Assembly (NCBI GenBank): GCA_012934845.2
Contig: WNNJ02002308.1
Span: 30,673-94,672 of the forward strand
From: Pomphorhynchus laevis
Lineage: Eukaryota > Acanthocephala > Palaeacanthocephala > Echinorhynchida > Pomphorhynchidae
Direction of reading: 5' to 3'
DNA: 64,000 nucleotides
The position numbers were made by a program, and so were the translations under genes. A model generated the notes under the pieces. It did not search any database. It was not told where the DNA came from and saw only the letters and a program-made list of their open reading frames with translations. The stretch's first letter is position 1. Every line of letters starts with the position of its first letter. Shown here in pieces: positions 54,939-64,000 of this stretch.

Positions 54939-57530
54939 ATGGAATCATTAAGTGATCCAAGACCACCGCTTCTATCGAGTAACAATAATATATATGGAGT
55001 CTTTCAACAGACCCGGTGTTCAGCTAACTGCGCGGCTAAAATCAGAGCACATATGCAATTTTTGGAATATTGTTGTCGTACCCAAATTACTCCGAAGGGA
55101 CTTACGGTGCGAAAACAAATGCAAGTAAATCAAGATCTGGATCCCAACAAACATGCATATTTTGAAGATAAATGGCGAAAAGTGTTAGAAAACTCACAGA
55201 AACAGCTACTACGTATTCTTCGAGATTATTACGTATATCTAAACAATACCGTATGCAGAGAAATAGACGAAACGACATACGATAGAGCACTCAATATAAA
55301 GCTTTCAAAGATTCGTCGAACCTTTGGCCACGACGTTCATAAAGTTGAACTTTCACGTATTGAAGTACATCCAAATAGACGCTTCGTTCATCGACAAAGA
55401 ATTACTCAAACCTTTAGTATTCCCGAAAAGAATATCATAAAGAATATATCAGATCGACCGCTCAGTTCAGATGAGAAATCACTTCTAAATTACGGACTCA
55501 ACTTTGTTCCAACACAACGTGAGTTTAATCGCCAAGATCTGACTAAATCCATACGCTCTGCGGGTAATAAAATATTCAAAACAGAACGAGAAGAAAACAT
55601 GAGAGGTATACAGCTAAAATCATTATTTGCCGACTCAGATATCCGAAATTATATCAGCATGAAACCAAATTCAAAATATAAAAGCAACCTTAGTGGAAAC
55701 GAATGGAAAACAATCAAACAACTAAAGAAAAGAGACGACATTGTTATTAAACAAGCCGACAAATCTGGACATGTAGTAATATGGGGTAAAACACAGTATC
55801 TAGAAGAAGGTTACCGCCAACTGCGATCAGGTCCATATGAAGAGATCGATGAAATTGGAATTACGGATACATATCGCAGAATATCGAACGCTATTACAAC
55901 TGATGTCCATGAAGAAGACCTAGCAAATAAACTTTACGTTAAAGAACCCCACCCAGGACGCTTCTATCTTCTTCCAAAAACACATAAGCAAGATATTATC
56001 TGTAAAGGAAGACCAATTGTAAGTAATTGCGGTACTGCGTCTGAGAAATTATCAAAATACCTGTGTTCTATTCTAAATCCAATTGTGCGAGTACAGGAGA
56101 GATGCCTACAAAGTACAGATGATTTCCTTCGACAATTCGATTCTATAAAAGAAGAAATTCCGGATAATGCAATTATTTTAACACTGGATGTTGAACAACT
56201 ATACACTTCAATTCCAATCGAATCTGGTATAGCAGCATGTAAAGACAGAATGATAAGGTACGGCACACCACCAGGAAAATCTGAAAACATTGTGAAATTG
56301 CTAAAAACCGTATTAACAGAGAATGTATTTACATTCGACAACCACTATTGGCGACAAACTAACGGCACAGCAATGGGGACTCCCGTTGCTCCACCATATG
56401 CCAACTTATTCATGGCTTGGTTAGAAGATAAAATTTTATCCACTGCTAAAAAACAACCGCTATGGTGGAAGAGATATATAGATGATGTGATAGTTATTTG
56501 GAATCATAGCAGAGAAGAATTGAACACATTCCTGATACACCTCAATACAAACAATCTAGTCAAATTTACATACGATGAAAACACCGATATTCATTATCTA
56601 GACATACGTATTCATAAGATTGATGATAAGTGGCAAACATCACTATACCGAAAGGTTGACAGCGTGAGAGCCTATGTACACGCTAAAAGTGGTCACAGTC
56701 CTCAAATAAAGCGAAATTTGATTTATAATGAAGCAACAAGAGTACGGAAGATATGCAGTACTGCAAATACGTTAGAAAATGGTCTTAAAGAAATCGAAAA
56801 ATCATTTCTACTGCGAGGTTATACACATATAGAAATATGGCGACAAATTAACAAAGCAAGATATTTGAATCGAACTCGATTGCTCGCAGGTGAATACAAG
56901 CAAACTATAGAAAAAACTGCGGTGTTTATTCCTTATCACCAAGCTACCAGGAACATTGCAAAACACCTGAGCAACGCATTCGGTAAAATAGAGCCAATTA
57001 TTCGTGAGGGATTTAACCCACCAATGACATATTTCAAGAGAGGGATAAACTTAGCGAACTATCTAGTCCGAGCTGATCTTAGGAATAAATCAAGTAACAC
57101 CCAAGTACAAAATCGCTCAAAGGCGTGCGGTGATAAAAGATGTGCTTGTTGTAAATCTATGGAAAATACAGAATACGTTAAATCCACTGTCACCGGACTA
57201 TCGTACCGTGTAAAAGGTGATTTCACGTGCAAATCAGCTCATGGGATTTATTTTATGACTTGCACCGATTGTAATATTCAATACATCGGTGAGACGAACC
57301 GTCCGTACCATCTTCGCCAAAATAATAGACGGAACGATATAAAATTCAAAAGACAAACAGATGGAGCTGTTAGTCATATAATCGAAAATCCTGATCATCA
57401 CTTTACCAGTGTGATAATTGAAACTGTTCCTGATGAAACTATAAGGAAACGGGGAGAATCCTATTGGATTGGACAGTTAATGACCGATCTACAAGGCTTA
57501 AATACAAAACATGAATATCACTTGCCATGA
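54939..57530 (+). CDS. PLE-2 reverse transcriptase with C-terminal GIY-YIG endonuclease
   Basis: 863 codons from an ATG, no interruption. N-terminal region (1-260) helical and basic; RT with IVIKQADKSGHVVIW (268-282), the PLE motif YLLPKTHK (343-350) and GRPIVSN (357-363), motif A TLDVEQLYTSIP (415-426), motif B GTAMGTPVAPPYANLFM (476-492), motif C KRYIDDVIVIW (511-521), HYLDI (552-556); then a linker with CGDKRCACC (730-738) and the GIY-YIG core HGIYFMTC...QYIGETNRP (768-789) and RKRGESYWIGQL (836-847). The endonuclease nicks target DNA and the RT copies the RNA there; PLE RTs are sister to telomerase. All key residues I can check are present, and length fits the family, so the protein may be functional. 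Confidence 0.95.
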   Translation: MESLSDPRPPLLSSNNNIYGVFQQTRCSANCAAKIRAHMQFLEYCCRTQITPKGLTVRKQMQVNQDLDPNKHAYFEDKWRKVLENSQKQLLRILRDYYVYLNNTVCREIDETTYDRALNIKLSKIRRTFGHDVHKVELSRIEVHPNRRFVHRQRITQTFSIPEKNIIKNISDRPLSSDEKSLLNYGLNFVPTQREFNRQDLTKSIRSAGNKIFKTEREENMRGIQLKSLFADSDIRNYISMKPNSKYKSNLSGNEWKTIKQLKKRDDIVIKQADKSGHVVIWGKTQYLEEGYRQLRSGPYEEIDEIGITDTYRRISNAITTDVHEEDLANKLYVKEPHPGRFYLLPKTHKQDIICKGRPIVSNCGTASEKLSKYLCSILNPIVRVQERCLQSTDDFLRQFDSIKEEIPDNAIILTLDVEQLYTSIPIESGIAACKDRMIRYGTPPGKSENIVKLLKTVLTENVFTFDNHYWRQTNGTAMGTPVAPPYANLFMAWLEDKILSTAKKQPLWWKRYIDDVIVIWNHSREELNTFLIHLNTNNLVKFTYDENTDIHYLDIRIHKIDDKWQTSLYRKVDSVRAYVHAKSGHSPQIKRNLIYNEATRVRKICSTANTLENGLKEIEKSFLLRGYTHIEIWRQINKARYLNRTRLLAGEYKQTIEKTAVFIPYHQATRNIAKHLSNAFGKIEPIIREGFNPPMTYFKRGINLANYLVRADLRNKSSNTQVQNRSKACGDKRCACCKSMENTEYVKSTVTGLSYRVKGDFTCKSAHGIYFMTCTDCNIQYIGETNRPYHLRQNNRRNDIKFKRQTDGAVSHIIENPDHHFTSVIIETVPDETIRKRGESYWIGQLMTDLQGLNTKHEYHLP

Positions 57531-57614
57531 CAGAACAAAATAAGTAGAATAATGCGGAACTCTTCCAGATCAAAAACGTGTATATATTTCAAAAATGTGT
57601 AAACTAGTCACCGC

Positions 57615-57648
57615 TTGATAAAGACTTTGTGTCGAAACGTTGCGTGTC
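57615..57648 (+). ncRNA. Degenerate hammerhead-like motif in PLE-2 3'UTR (full-length copy)
   Basis: Identical to the motif at 54,845-54,878, offset 2,770 bp. Confidence 0.4.
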
Positions 57649-57656
57649 CTGTGCTC

Positions 57657-57666
57657 AATAAATAAA
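57657..57666 (+). terminator. Overlapping AATAAA signals at the PLE-2 3' end
   Basis: CTCAATAAATAAAAATCC gives two overlapping AATAAA hexamers ~40 bp before the element end; the same pair lies at 54,887-54,896. Confidence 0.6.
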
Positions 57667-57699
57667 AATCCAGTTTGCGTCTTGTTTTCTTTAAAACCT

Positions 57700-58219
<520 letters not shown>

Positions 58220-59728
58220 GTACTTATCATTTCGATGCTGAAGTGGTTGTCTAGAAGTGACATGGTGACTGAAAGTCGTGAATCGAAGTCCAGTCTATCA
58301 AGCAACACCATTTAGTATAAATGCCGTATTTCGTAAGAAATCCTGGACCGTTGTTTACTCAGCACATCCGTGCACTACTATTATACCTGCCGCATCCATT
58401 TAGGATCCAACAAGTGCAGCGACAATTCAGCAACAACCTCTGCCTAGTGTTTAAGGATGGTCCGCACAGCAATTCGATCTGGTTAAGAGCGTAAGCCTCA
58501 GACAATTAAGCAAAGTGTCGGAAACGCCTTTATTCACAATGTCACAAGGCAACCGAAACAACCATTGTGTACCTCATTCTACTGATGAGTGTTGCCGGGT
58601 ACTCATCATTTCGATGCTGAAGTGGTCGTCTAGAAGTGACATGGTGACTGAAAGTCGTGAATCGAAGTCCAGTCTATCAAGCAACACCATTTAGTATAAA
58701 TGCCGTATTTCGTAAGAAATCCTGGACCGTTGTTTACTCAGCACATCCGTGCACTACTATTATACCTGCCGCATCCATTTAGGATCCAACGAGTGCAGCG
58801 ACAATTCAGCAACAACCTCTGCCTAGTGTTTAAGGATGGTCCGCACTGCAATTCGAAAGTGTTGCCGGGTACTCATCATTTCGATGCTGAAGTGGTCGTC
58901 TAGAAGTGACGTGGTGACTGAAAGTCGTGAATCGAAGTCCAGTTTATCAAGCAACACCATTTAATATAAATGCCGTATTTCGTAAGAAATCCTGGACCGT
59001 TGTTTACTCAGCACATCCGTGCACTATTATTATACCTGCCGCATCCATTTAGGATCCAACGAGTGCAGCGACAATTCAGCAACAACCTCTGCCTAGTTTT
59101 TAAGGATGGTCCGCACAGCAATTCGATCTGGTAAAGAGCGTAAGCCTCACACAATTAAGCAAAGTGTCGGAAACGCCTTTATTCACAATGTCACACAGGC
59201 AACCGAAACGACCAGTGTGTACCTCATTCTACTGATGAGTGTTGCCTGGTACTCATCATTTCGATGCTGAAATGGTCGTCTAGAATTGACATGGTGACTG
59301 AAAGTCGTGAATCGAAGTCCAGTCTATCAAGCAACACCATTTAGTATAAATGCCGTATTTCGTGAGAAATCCTGGACCGTTGTTTACTCAGCACATCCGT
59401 GCACTACTATTATACCTGCCGCATCCATTTAGGATCCAACGAGTGCAGCGACAATTCAGCAACAACCTCTGCCTAGTGTTTAAGGATGGTCCGCACAGCA
59501 ATTCGATCTGGTTAAGAGCGTAAGCCTCAGACAATTAAGCAAAGTGTCGGAAACGCCTTTATTCACAATGTCACACAGGCAACCGAAACGACCAGTGTGT
59601 ACCTCATTCTACTGATGAGTGTTGCCGGGTACTCATCATTTCGATGCTGAAGTGGTCGTCTAGAAGTGACATGGTGACTGAAAGTCGTGAATCGAAGTCC
59701 AGTCTATCAAGCAACACCATTTAGTATA
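58220..59728 (+). repeat. 379/380-bp satellite array, four units
   Basis: ACT(C/T)ATCATTTCGATGCTGA starts at 58,222, 58,601, 58,871, 59,251 and 59,631: spacings 379, 270, 380 and 380. The 270-bp unit is a deleted copy. The array stops at TTTAGTATA, where TA repeats and LINE-D begin. Units are nearly identical. There is no long ORF; the unit length, RNA-like hairpins and the hammerhead-like core recall retrozyme-type repeats. Confidence 0.93.
59578..59626 (+). ncRNA. Hammerhead-like core in permuted order, young satellite unit
   Basis: GGCAAC (59,578-59,583), C, GAAA (59,585-59,588), CG..., then CTGATGA (59,612-59,618), G, T, GTTGCC (59,621-59,626). GGCAAC pairs with GTTGCC, closed by a C-G pair next to GAAA and CTGATGA with one bulged T: the hammerhead stem II geometry. 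Stem III is short here and stem I is not visible. The same motif is in the other full units (for example near 59,168-59,246 and 58,540-58,596). Confidence 0.5.
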
Positions 59729-59989
59729 TATATGAATCGCCTTTTATATGAATCGCCTTTTATATGAATCGCCTTTGTACCGCATCATGCCTTCTAACCA
59801 TTGCTGCTTTTGAGTATAAGCACTCATTTATGGCATGTAGCGGTGTCTCGCGACTAGCACCACAATGTCTACAGCTCTCATTCCTTCCATGTCCTGTTGT
59901 CATTCTGTTAAGGATGACTCTTGTCGGAAGTAGGCCTGTACGGAGACGTACTTGCTGTAGATATTGTCTTCGGTTCCCTCGCCTGTAAC
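59729..59989 (-). mobile_element. LINE-D 3' end, 5'-truncated inverted copy
   Basis: 59,757-59,989 is the reverse complement of 63,476-63,708; the 74-codon antisense readings of the two are identical. Its own 3' end (left side) carries three copies of a ~17-bp tail unit (ATATGAATCGCCTTTT) before the satellite. Confidence 0.92.
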
Positions 59990-59991
59990 TA

Positions 59992-60018
59992 ATTATTGCT
60001 TGTATCTCAAGCAATAAT
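59992..60018 (+). promoter_or_regulatory. Perfect 11-bp hairpin overlapping the LINE-D start codon
   Basis: ATTATTGCTTG (59,992-60,002), loop TATCT, CAAGCAATAAT (60,008-60,018). The ATG is 60,017-60,019, so the right arm includes the A and T of the start codon. Confidence 0.85.
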
Positions 60019-61960
60019 GGCAACTGACGGCAGTACACCGTGGGATGTCGACTACGAATCAAACAGTGCGTCATATGAAACAGTGCAGCAGCAACAAACC
60101 TCTGGAAATACGTCTGTTTATATTGCCTTTGGCGCTAAGGGCACAGTACTAGAATGCCCAGCATGCAGCGTGGTAATCACCGGTAATGCCCGCTGTCGAA
60201 AAATTGAGGAACACGTGGAACGTGAGCACGCTACGCATGTAACTTACCGTTGCGCACTCTGCAACGCGTTTGAAAGCGAGAACTCACGATCTATAAACGC
60301 TCATTTTTCACGATGCATAACTAGCGCAAAGAGATTGTCTGTAAGCCCAGATAGCAACGTATCTGGCGAAGTCATTGGCAAGATGGCTATTGTGGCCAGG
60401 GTTGAAAATAACCTTGTGATGCCCTACCCTACTGAAGGACCTTTTGAATGCATGTACTGTGAACGTGCATTCATGAGTAGATACAACTACTCCAAAATGA
60501 GCTCTCATCTCATTGAAGAGCACAACATCGAGGTCATACAGTATGAGTGTAGCAAATGCAGTAGCTTTAGAAGCCAAAGGCTTGATAGTATGAGACGACA
60601 TGCAAAGAACTGCGATGGAAAACTATCAAGCCAAGACTACCCCACTGCAGTTACCTCGGAAACTACCGAAGACGTCGAGGTCAAGTGCGCACGCGATCAA
60701 GCAGATGATGCTTACATATCGCAAGAGCACTCACAAGTGCAAGTACGAAGGGGTGCAGACAACACTCCGACAGCATTGACTGACCCATCAATTAGACCTT
60801 TGTGTCCGGCGTGTGATGCAGCTTTTAATAATAACGAAAGCAGGGTTACAGTAGCAGCAACTGTAAATTACGACCCACCCTGCGCATCACGCGAAAGTAC
60901 TGCTGAAGTTAATGATGCTACGGAGACGTGCGCAGATGCAGATACAACGCACGAAACAGTCTGTTCAAATAGCGTACGAAGATCGATACGATGGGCAGAT
61001 GAAGAGGAAGACGCAACGAGGAACGATCGGCCGTTCAGATACACGTCGATACAAGCAATCGACGCGCTTGAGCAAGCAAGCAACGAGGAACGAGCACATC
61101 CACGATTTGTGGCCTTCCTAAACAGCATCAAAAGCGCAGCGATGGAATGGGAAGATGTTCCGAGTAATCGGAACATTGATGATATGGTCACGGCATACAC
61201 CTTGTACTTAACTAAGTACTCAAGAGCCAGAGTGATCAACCCAAGCCGTCGCCTTCAGCAGTTAGGACTCGGTATAGTCCCCCTTAAGAAAGGTGCAGAT
61301 CAAATATTCAGAAGTATTGCGCAACTGATTTTCTGGAACCCTGCGCAGGCTAACACTGTCAGAAAATCACTGATTGATCGAATCCAATCTGACAAGCAAA
61401 GGTGGTCAAAGGAGCTGGCGAAAGACTTGACATGTAATTTGCACATTAACCAGCTCTTAGACTCGCTTCGTCGGGGGTACTGCGTCTCTGAGAAAACGGT
61501 ATTACAGGCTGCTTCCGAAAAATACAATGTTATCTTCAGAGTAATTGCAGACGTCGCAGAAGATGATGAGATATATGTACCCTTTAATGCGAAGAATGGC
61601 TCTCACGGAACAAAGTATCTAAGGAAGGAGGGAATGTCTGACTACCTTCCGTGTTACATGAAAGTAGGTGGGACAAAATCTTCGCAAAGGCAATGCATGG
61701 TGCGACGTAACCGAGCCCTTTACTTCTCGGACACAGCCAAGCTAGCTAAAGAAATTCTGGTCGGTGATAAGAATTTGGAGTGGCAGATTTCTGCTAGCAA
61801 TGTCGAGGAACATTTTAAGCAGGTCTATTCTCACAGTAACCCTGACCTGCAACGTGCAAGTGAACCACCTGTTACTTCCAAGGTACACAGAATCGAGGAG
61901 GACGATTCGCTCCAGAAGACGATTTCTATGAGTTCGTGTCTAGGACCGAACTCCAAATGA
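60017..61960 (+). pseudogene. LINE-D N-terminal region with four zinc knuckles
   Basis: From ATG (MATDGSTPWDVDYE) about 647 codons. Residue numbers count from the upstream in-frame opening, seven codons before the ATG: C54/C57/H73/H78 (CPAC...EEHVEREH), C86/C89/H103/C107 (CALCN...NAHFSRC), C152/C155/H171/H176 (CMYC...SSHLIEEH), C185/C188/H202/C206 (CSKC...RRHAKNC): two C2H2 + C2HC pairs. Such fingers bind target DNA in R2-type LINEs. A further CPAC lies near residue 260. The RT N-terminal region follows (ANTVRKSLIDRIQSDKQRW). The last ~20 codons are out of frame with the RT. Confidence 0.82.
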
Positions 61961-63705
61961 TGATGAGTCGTATGGGGCAGCGTTCTTCCGCGGGTGTAGA
62001 TCTCGTAAACGTTAGTCTACTACGAAGATATGACCCCGAATTAGTGGTACTCACAGTAATCGCCAACGCCTGTCTTAGCGCTGGATACATGCCCAACGCG
62101 TGGCGCGAACACAGAAGTGTATTACTGCCTAAACCTGCAAAACTTTGGAATAATGGCGAACTACAGGTTGAGGCTGCACGTAAACTCGACAATTGGCGTC
62201 CAATAACGATTTCTTCGATGTTAGCAAGAATCGTTCATAAGGTCTTATTAGCGAGATTAAACAAGGCGTACCGCTTCAAGTCGAATCAAAGCGCATTCTC
62301 AGATTCGGCGATAGGAGCTAACGTTGCATGTATAAGAAATTTGGTGAAATACTGCAACGCAAAGAAACAGGCGCATTACCTAGCATTTCTAGACATTAAA
62401 TCTGCCTTTGATTATTTAGATCACTCGGCACTGAAAAAGGCTCTAGTACAGGCGGAATGCCCTGATTTCATGATACGCTATCTCGCGAGTAGCTACACGG
62501 GATGCCGAACGATTTTCAAAGCCAGAAATGGCCAGACAGGGAAAATCAGCATAGAGAGAGGTGTGAAACAAGGTGATCCGCTCTCGTCGTTCTTATTTGC
62601 ATTTGCGATAGATTCAACCCTCGCCAGGTTGATTCCAGATAAACATGGCTTTGAGCATCAAAGCATCAAAATGACTCATATCGAATACGCAGACGACATC
62701 GTGCTGTTCGGCAATGATACTTCACGTGTAAATGCTGCTATACAAATGTTAATTGATGGTCTGAGACCACTTGGGCTAACATTCCGAGCGTCAAAGTGTC
62801 AGTCCTTTGGCAAAACGTTTCCGAAAGTAACAGGAAAAATGGTAGACTCAAGCTTCGCAAAGATAGCAGATGAACTGATACCTCTATCCTCAAGAGAAAC
62901 ACCACTACAGTATCTCGGATGTGACCCTCAACGTGGTTTTAAAATCAGTCATTTTGAGAAAGAGGTGGAAAAAGCTTAGAGACTATTGAAATCTGCGGCG
63001 TTATCGCCACTCCAAGTTGCCCACTTGTTTAATGATTATGTGATAACAAAGCTGACGTTCGGACTGTCAAAATCGACGGTCAGCACCACAGATTTAGAAT
63101 CATTAGACAGCAAGATTCGAGGCGAATTTAAAAGAATCTTGGGGCTTCCAAAATTCCTCTCTACCGGTTTCTTCCATCTTCCTCTGACGAAAGGACGTAT
63201 GGGTTTTAAATCCATCATCTTCGATGTTCTCACTGAACGCCACAACGACATCCGGGCATTTGCTCGCGAGAACCCTGTGCTAGCTAGGTGGGCCGAAAGC
63301 TCTAGAATAACCCAGAATCTAGAAAGAGCAATTAGGTCCACCTATGACGAAGCAAAAGGCATGAAGGAGAACAAGCAGTTGCGACTGCAGGAAGATTGGT
63401 CCGCCTGCGTAACACAAAGCCAAGGAATGCAATACTTGACTGGAGTTCCACCTCCAAAGGCTCTACTAGCATTCCGTTACAGGCGAGGGAACCGAAGACA
63501 ATATCTACAGCAAGTACGTCTCCGTACAGGCCTACTTCCGACAAGAGTCATCCTTAACAGAATGACAACAGGACATGGAAGGAATGAGAGCTGTAGACAT
63601 TGTGGTGCTAGTCGCGAGACACCGCTACATGCCATAAATGAGTGCTTATACTCAAAAGCAGCAATGGTTAGAAGGCATGATGCGGTACAAAGGCGATTCA
63701 TATAA
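61900..63705 (+). pseudogene. LINE-D reverse transcriptase and truncated nuclease
   Basis: RT fingers (AARKLDNWRPITISSMLARI), motif A (YLAFLDIKSAFDYLDHSAL), motif B (ERGVKQGDPLSSFLFAFAID), motif C (HIEYADDIVLFG), thumb (TPLQYLGCDP), then a TAG at 62,977 in frame, and the continuation SALSPLQVAHLFNDYVITKL... to SCRHCGASRETPLHAINEC and RRHDAVQRRFI before the stop at 63,703. The CCHC and RHD pieces are the front of an R2-type RLE; the P-D...D and KxxKY parts are missing. Confidence 0.82.
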
Positions 63706-63710
63706 AAGGC

Positions 63711-63713
<3 letters not shown>

Positions 63714-63780
<67 letters not shown>
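63714..63780. repeat. (TA)n microsatellite after LINE-D
   Basis: About 65 bp of TA between the LINE-D tail and an inverted satellite piece. Confidence 0.97.
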
Positions 63781-63782
<2 letters not shown>

Positions 63783-63915
63783 TAAATGGTGTTGCTTGAT
63801 AGACTGGACTTCGATTCACGACTTTCAGTCACCATGTCACTTCTAGACGACCACTTCAGCATCGAAATGCTGAAAGTCGTGAATCGAAGTCCAGTCTATC
63901 AAGCAACACCATTTA

Positions 63916-63918
<3 letters not shown>
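63780..63918. repeat. Perfect satellite palindrome, 49-bp arms
   Basis: Arms 63,780-63,828 and 63,870-63,918 are exact reverse complements (TACTAAATGGTGTTGC... / ...GCAACACCATTTAGTA) around a 41-nt loop that is itself satellite sequence. Both outer ends fall at the satellite's TTTAGTA, next to (TA)n. Confidence 0.93.
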
Positions 63919-63994
<76 letters not shown>

Positions 63995-64000
63995 TATATA
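63919..64000. repeat. (TA)n microsatellite running off the right edge
   Basis: Pure TA apart from one TATGTATA interruption near 63,975. Confidence 0.97.

Larger units (their letters stand above)
59990..63713 (+). mobile_element. LINE-D, zinc-finger R2-group-like LINE, nearly complete
   Basis: 5' hairpin leader (27 nt before ATG), zinc fingers, RT and a CCHC knuckle with RHD, then a stop, a tail (AAAGGCGATTCATATAAAAG) and (TA)n. One frame change (near 61,890-61,930) and one in-frame TAG (62,977) break an otherwise continuous reading. Zinc fingers plus a C-terminal CCHC/RHD place it near R2/NeSL-type LINEs, but the nuclease core that should follow RHD is absent. Confidence 0.85.

Noticed and set aside
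58580-58615. Canonical type I or III hammerhead in the satellite
   Set aside because: CTGATGAG is not followed by a stem II hairpin and GAAA in that order; the boxes only make sense in permuted order, and stem I is absent.
59764-59988. 74-codon plus-strand ORF at the left end of LINE-D
   Set aside because: It is the antisense of the inverted LINE-D 3' coding segment and has an identical twin at 63,477-63,701.

Overview
The window is invertebrate-type nuclear DNA, AT-rich and packed with retroelements. I see one well-preserved host gene, one small candidate host gene, and long runs of nested non-LTR retrotransposons, Penelope-like elements (PLEs), a satellite and (TA)n microsatellites. No rRNA, tRNA, CRISPR or bacterial operon structure is visible. 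A KDM1A-type histone demethylase, CR1/Jockey, RTE and R2-group LINEs, and both canonical and permuted PLEs point to a metazoan. I cannot name the species.

Layout. 1-3.5 kb: a minus-strand CR1/Jockey LINE (LINE-A) with ORF1 zinc finger, APE endonuclease and RT; its 3' end lies beyond the left edge, but the matching 3' end of a second copy is at 7.5-7.9 kb. 4-5 kb: first fragment of a permuted PLE (Naiad type). 5.9-7.2 kb: decayed LINE-B. 8.7-12.2 kb: LINE-C, an RT with the unusual YLDDG motif and a C-terminal restriction-like endonuclease. 12.5-14.4 kb: an intact, intronless KDM1A-like gene lacking the tower domain. 15-39 kb: a Naiad graveyard with at least ten fragments on both strands, including an inverted pair and tandem arrays of 3' ends, interspersed with older LINE remnants. 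39.9-40.1 kb: a small RING-finger ORF. 42.4-43.3 and 52.3-53.1 kb: RTE LINE remnants. 44.3-52.0 kb: a unit bounded by inverted repeats of about 0.5 kb that contains another LINE-C-type fossil.

The right end (53.2-64 kb) is young and structured: a canonical PLE endonuclease fragment (PLE-1), an intact 863-codon PLE (PLE-2) with 808-bp pseudo-LTRs that look identical, a 379-bp satellite array that switches orientation, and a nearly complete zinc-finger LINE (LINE-D) joined head-to-head to an inverted 233-bp copy of its own 3' end. All of these meet at (TA)n tracts that begin at TATA motifs in the satellite or in the elements.

The most interesting signals are: (1) the satellite, present here and as diverged copies at 32 kb, carries a hammerhead-like core in permuted order with a covarying stem but no visible stem I; (2) the Naiad 3' regions carry a covarying hairpin and a similar permuted GAAA/CTGATGA arrangement; (3) the head-to-head LINE-D insertion with a variable 17-bp tail repeat; (4) a tower-less, single-exon KDM1A; (5) an in-frame TAA at the same place in two Naiad copies. 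Family assignments come from reading motifs; no database search was run.
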